Source: Campylobacter sp. UBA1713
Lineage (GTDB): Bacteria; Campylobacterota; Campylobacteria; Campylobacterales; Campylobacteraceae
Reading direction: 5' to 3'
Length of the DNA stretch: 7,468 nucleotides
Assembly (NCBI GenBank): GCA_002317305.1
Contig: DCIZ01000126.1
Span: 1 to 7,468, forward strand
In this document: positions 5,662-7,468 of the stretch, piece after piece
Layout: every line of letters starts with the position of its first letter
Position numbering within the stretch: position 1 is the first letter of the stretch
Translations under genes and position numbers: made by a program
Notes under the pieces: model-generated
Told to the model about the DNA's origin: nothing
The model's database searches: none
The model's input: the letters and a program-made list of their open reading frames with translations, nothing else

Positions 5662-6833
5662 AGCTCCTTTATACGCATATTTCCCATTCCAAAAGAACAG
5701 CTCCGCCCCACGCCGACCAGCTCGCCCAGCTTTAAAAGCTCAAAACTCCGCTCGTCTAGCCCGCTCACCACGCCACGCCCGCCAAATCCGCCAAAGTCTA
5801 GCGTCTGTTTTTGCCGACTGGAGTGGCGTTGCATCTCGATGCGGTGAAGTTTTGCCGCCATTTGTCCTTTTGGCTCAAACGGAAGTTTTTCAAATTTGCC
5901 GTTTAAAATTTGTGTTTTTCTTTGGTAAATAGAATCTAGCAAACCTCGCAGGTTTAAATTTTCTCCACAAAAGAAAAATTCACTCTCACGTTTCACGCGA
6001 AATGGCGTTAAAAATTCAAAAAAAACAGACGATGCAAATTTGCCCGCACTAAAAATTTGCGGCTCTTTTACACACATTTCAAACTCCTCAAAAATTCGCC
6101 TTTCACGCCCAAGTCCTCGTTTTTTTAGTGCTTGTTCTAGCGCTAGTGCGACAAATGGCACGTGGTCAGTGGCTTCTTCAAAAAGCAAAACGCCAAAGTC
6201 GTAAGTGGGCACGCCTGCCGTGAAACGTAGTCTAAATTTGTGCTGGTTTTTTACTTCGTAAAGTTCGTGATAGAGACAGATATTTTTGTTTTTTTGTTCT
6301 TGTGTTTTTTGTTCTGTGGTTTTTTGTTCTGTGGTTTGTTGTTTTTCGGACATGTGCCGAAGTTTTCCGAGCGGACACTTTTGGCAGTCGTGAGTAGGAT
6401 TCGTGCAAGTCGCCCACTTTAGCGCGTAGCCTAGTGCTCCTCGCACCTGTGAGCCTATAAAAAACGGCGGTTTCGCGTCTATTTTGACACAAATTTCTAC
6501 AAATTTCAAATTTTCTCCTTTTTTGTTTCGTGGCAGTCTATTTAAACCATCATAATGAGACCACATTTTGATTATTTTTACCGTTCCTTCAAAAACTACA
6601 CCGTTTTCTACAACTTTTTCAAAATATACCTGATATACAAATCTGTGTCGAATGTTTAATCTCCTAGAAAATAGCCCAGACAAATTTCCCACCAAAGCTT
6701 CATAGGGTGGCGGACTCTGAAACGGATTTACTCTTACTATCTCGACAAACTCTTTGGCTTTTTTGTCTAGTTTTGCAGATTTGAGATTTTGGATATCTTT
6801 TATTGCTTGTTTTTCATAAAAAATTCTATACAT
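5658..6833 (-). CDS. cas6: YoeB/Txe toxin fused in frame to Cas6 pre-crRNA endonuclease
   Basis: Residues 1-95 are a complete YoeB/Txe toxin, a ribosome-dependent mRNA interferase. NPFQSPPPYEAL, NLSGLFSRRL, HRFVYQV and a terminal MWSHYD align with E. coli YoeB, placing catalytic Glu46, Arg65, His83 and Tyr84 at Glu45, Arg64, His93 and Tyr94 here. Residues 96-108 are a linker with no stop. Residues 109-391 (283 aa) form a whole Cas6, which cuts repeat RNA into crRNAs: PPFFIGSQVRGALGYALKW, a Cys cluster (143, 150, 153, 186), GLGRERRIFE (240-249), a RQxxxLxFGGFGG segment, and the C-terminal loop GVGRSCSFGMGNMRI. A low-complexity insert splits the Cys cluster. The start directly abuts the antitoxin stop (TAGATG), and the stop overlaps the cas10 start. 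Both domain calls are firm. Whether the fusion or a separately initiated Cas6 dominates is unknown. Confidence 0.92.
   Translation of the reverse strand: MYRIFYEKQAIKDIQNLKSAKLDKKAKEFVEIVRVNPFQSPPPYEALVGNLSGLFSRRLNIRHRFVYQVYFEKVVENGVVFEGTVKIIKMWSHYDGLNRLPRNKKGENLKFVEICVKIDAKPPFFIGSQVRGALGYALKWATCTNPTHDCQKCPLGKLRHMSEKQQTTEQKTTEQKTQEQKNKNICLYHELYEVKNQHKFRLRFTAGVPTYDFGVLLFEEATDHVPFVALALEQALKKRGLGRERRIFEEFEMCVKEPQIFSAGKFASSVFFEFLTPFRVKRESEFFFCGENLNLRGLLDSIYQRKTQILNGKFEKLPFEPKGQMAAKLHRIEMQRHSSRQKQTLDFGGFGGRGVVSGLDERSFELLKLGELVGVGRSCSFGMGNMRIKEL
6296..6340. repeat. Three tandem 15-bp repeats inside the cas6 Cys cluster
   Basis: Three adjacent 15-bp units, gttcttgtgtttttt, gttctgtggtttttt and gttctgtggtttgtt, differ at only a few positions. 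On the coding strand they encode a TTEQK/TQEQK run (residues 165-180). They lie between the third and fourth cysteines of the Cas6 cluster, which relatives usually have within several residues of each other. The length is a multiple of three, so copy-number change keeps the frame. Confidence 0.8.
6507..6520 (-). promoter_or_regulatory. Internal Shine-Dalgarno and TTG start for free Cas6
   Basis: At the toxin-Cas6 junction the mRNA strand reads AAGGAG (6515-6520), five bases, then TTG (6507-6509), followed by AAATTTGTAGAAATT. Initiation here would give a 283-residue protein starting (M)KFVEICVKI, exactly where Cas6 homology begins. The same AAGGAG word precedes csm3, csm5 and the antitoxin gene. 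TTG is a weaker start codon, so this is a probable second or ancestral start. Confidence 0.65.
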
Positions 6834-7085
6834 CTACCACTCAACATCTTTCTCTGAAACACACTCGTCCAGCGGTCGCTCCATTCCACTTTTTAGCAAA
6901 CTAAACATACCCGGAATCGAGTTTAGATATAACGTCTCTTGAATCGCTTTCCACTCATCTTCGCCGACTAAAACCGCGTTTTTGCCTTTGTCGTTTGTGA
7001 GTGTAACGTGTTTTAAATTTGTGTTTACAATGTCTATTAACTGAAAAAGTTTTGCTGTTGTTTGTGTTGTGTTTTTGGTATTCAT
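6834..7085 (-). CDS. yefM: YefM/Phd/Axe-family antitoxin
   Basis: This 83-residue protein matches the YefM/Axe antitoxins that partner YoeB/Txe toxins. KNAVLVGEDEWKAIQETLYL (35-54) corresponds to the conserved NAVLLSEEDYNxLxETLYL core. SIPGM (56-60) and the acidic tail ERPLDECVSEKDVEW (69-83) form the toxin-wrapping C-terminal part. The N-terminus is Thr/Asn/Lys-rich, and the usual S-x-(A/F)RxNL DNA-binding opening is poorly kept, so repressor strength is uncertain. Antitoxins of this family neutralise the toxin and, with it, repress their own promoter. The ATG follows AAGGAG by 4 nt. The stop codon is immediately followed by the toxin ATG, the usual coupled order with the antitoxin first. 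It is the first gene of the cas operon. Confidence 0.88.
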   Translation of the reverse strand: MNTKNTTQTTAKLFQLIDIVNTNLKHVTLTNDKGKNAVLVGEDEWKAIQETLYLNSIPGMFSLLKSGMERPLDECVSEKDVEW

Positions 7086-7105
7086 AATACTCCTTTTGTG
7101 TTAGA

Positions 7106-7180
7106 TTCTCTGCTTTTTGTGGTTTTGTGCGTTTTTGCGTTTGCGTTTGTGTGGCGGTTTTTTGCGTTTGCGTTTGTGGC
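7106..7180 (-). promoter_or_regulatory. 75-nt T-free A/C-rich leader upstream of the antitoxin gene
   Basis: The + strand has no A between 7106 and 7180, so the operon mRNA has no U there. Such RNA cannot form A-U or G-U pairs internally and should be largely single-stranded. It ends about 20 nt before the antitoxin start codon, directly upstream of its AAGGAG. An unstructured ribosome-loading region or a protein-binding leader is possible; both are inferences. Confidence 0.5.
7132..7178. repeat. 20-bp direct repeat, period 27, in the operon leader
   Basis: tttttgcgtttgcgtttgtg occurs exactly at 7132-7151 and again at 7159-7178. Each copy has an internal gcgttt doublet. Paired direct repeats just upstream of an antitoxin gene could be operator sites, but no palindrome like the E. 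coli YefM operator core is seen in them. Replication slippage is the simple alternative. Confidence 0.6.
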
Positions 7181-7251
7181 AAAAAGCGCTTCAAAATAAA
7201 TTTGTTTTTTTTGACTTTGCTATGTTTTTTTGTAGTAAAATTGTCGCACAA

Positions 7252-7257
7252 ATTATC
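7252..7257 (-). promoter_or_regulatory. Possible -10 element of the operon promoter
   Basis: GATAAT on the minus strand, preceded by TTTG, matches five of six bases of TATAAT and would give a leader of roughly 160 nt before the antitoxin gene. No clear -35 lies at the right spacing, though epsilonproteobacterial promoters often lack one. The call is weak. Confidence 0.25.
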
Positions 7258-7452
7258 CAAATTTGCAAACACACAACCGCTGTTTTTAGTCCACACGCCA
7301 GCACAGGGCGAAAATTTACAAAAATCTAATCTTCACAATGACCAGCGCAGGCAAAAACTACAAGGTTTCCGTTTGAGTCTAGGGCATCTCTAAAAACTAA
7401 TTTGGCTCAATTTCGAGAAATGTTTTGTGCTCTTTTTTGTTTTAAATGAGGA

Positions 7453-7468
7453 AAATACTGTCGTATTT
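7453..7468. repeat. Perfect 6-bp inverted repeat at the window edge
   Basis: aaatac and gtattt flank a tgtc loop. It sits in the last 30 bases, which begin gttttaaatgagg, a form that some CRISPR repeats take. Only one copy is inside the window, so it cannot be called an array. A terminator or a protein site is equally possible. Confidence 0.3.

Larger units (their letters stand above)
7086..7468. other. Non-coding upstream region of the operon
   Basis: This 383-bp stretch holds no gene I can support on either strand. It contains the T-free leader and direct repeats next to the antitoxin gene, an aagcgctt palindrome (7184-7191), the weak -10 candidate, a short open stretch without a start codon (7326-7406, minus), and a palindrome at the window edge. 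Open frames on the + strand here are made of low-complexity FV/CV-rich translations and have no relation to known families. Confidence 0.5.

Noticed and set aside
6232..6492. 86-codon minus-strand frame inside the toxin-cas6 gene
   Set aside because: It is an alternative-frame shadow of the Cas6 coding region, with repeats translated out of frame and no family signature.
5658..6833. Toxin domain as a dead remnant
   Set aside because: All four checked catalytic positions and the NLSG-x-x-SRR core are kept, and the partner antitoxin is present, so loss of activity is not indicated by the sequence.
6955..7296. 113-codon minus-strand frame starting MWTKNSG that overlaps the antitoxin gene
   Set aside because: It overlaps the first part of the well-supported antitoxin in another frame. 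Much of it is a QTQTQK-type translation of the low-complexity leader, and no good ribosome binding site precedes it.

Overview
The window holds a type III-A (Csm) CRISPR-Cas operon. Every recognisable gene lies on the minus strand, so the operon reads from right to left. The AT-rich sequence, frequent AAATTT/CAAATTTG words, AAGGAG ribosome binding sites and tight gene packing suggest a Campylobacterota genome, probably Campylobacter. That placement is an inference; no rRNA or housekeeping gene is present to confirm it.

In transcription order: a leader with no convincing gene (7086-7468), carrying a 20-bp direct repeat and a 75-nt stretch with no T on the mRNA strand; a YefM/Phd-type antitoxin (6834-7085); a fused gene with an N-terminal YoeB/Txe mRNA-interferase toxin and a C-terminal Cas6 pre-crRNA endonuclease (5658-6833); cas10/csm1 with no HD nuclease domain but an intact GGDD cyclase motif (3952-5661); csm2 (3569-3955); a 145-bp spacer with a GC-rich, inverted-repeat-bounded island; csm3, csm4 and csm5 (822-3423); and the first 269 codons of a CARF protein with the DxTHG motif (1-808), cut by the window edge. 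Apart from the csm2-csm3 spacer, adjacent genes overlap or lie 0-13 nt apart.

Expected working: Cas6 cuts the pre-crRNA, and Cas10-Csm2-Csm3-Csm4-Csm5 form the crRNA-guided complex. Csm3 slices target RNA, and Cas10 makes cyclic oligoadenylate when target RNA is bound. The CARF protein should sense that signal and act as a collateral effector. With the HD domain missing, the Cas10 DNase arm is probably absent, so the system should depend on RNA cleavage and signalling.

The most notable feature is the wiring to a toxin-antitoxin module. The antitoxin is the first gene of the operon, its stop codon directly abuts the toxin start codon, and the toxin is joined in frame to Cas6. Key YoeB catalytic residues (Glu45, Arg64, His93, Tyr94) are kept. 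A consensus ribosome binding site and TTG codon sit exactly at the toxin-Cas6 junction, so the locus could make both the fusion and free Cas6. The two halves also differ in arginine codon use, which points to a composite gene. No cas1, cas2 or CRISPR array is visible.
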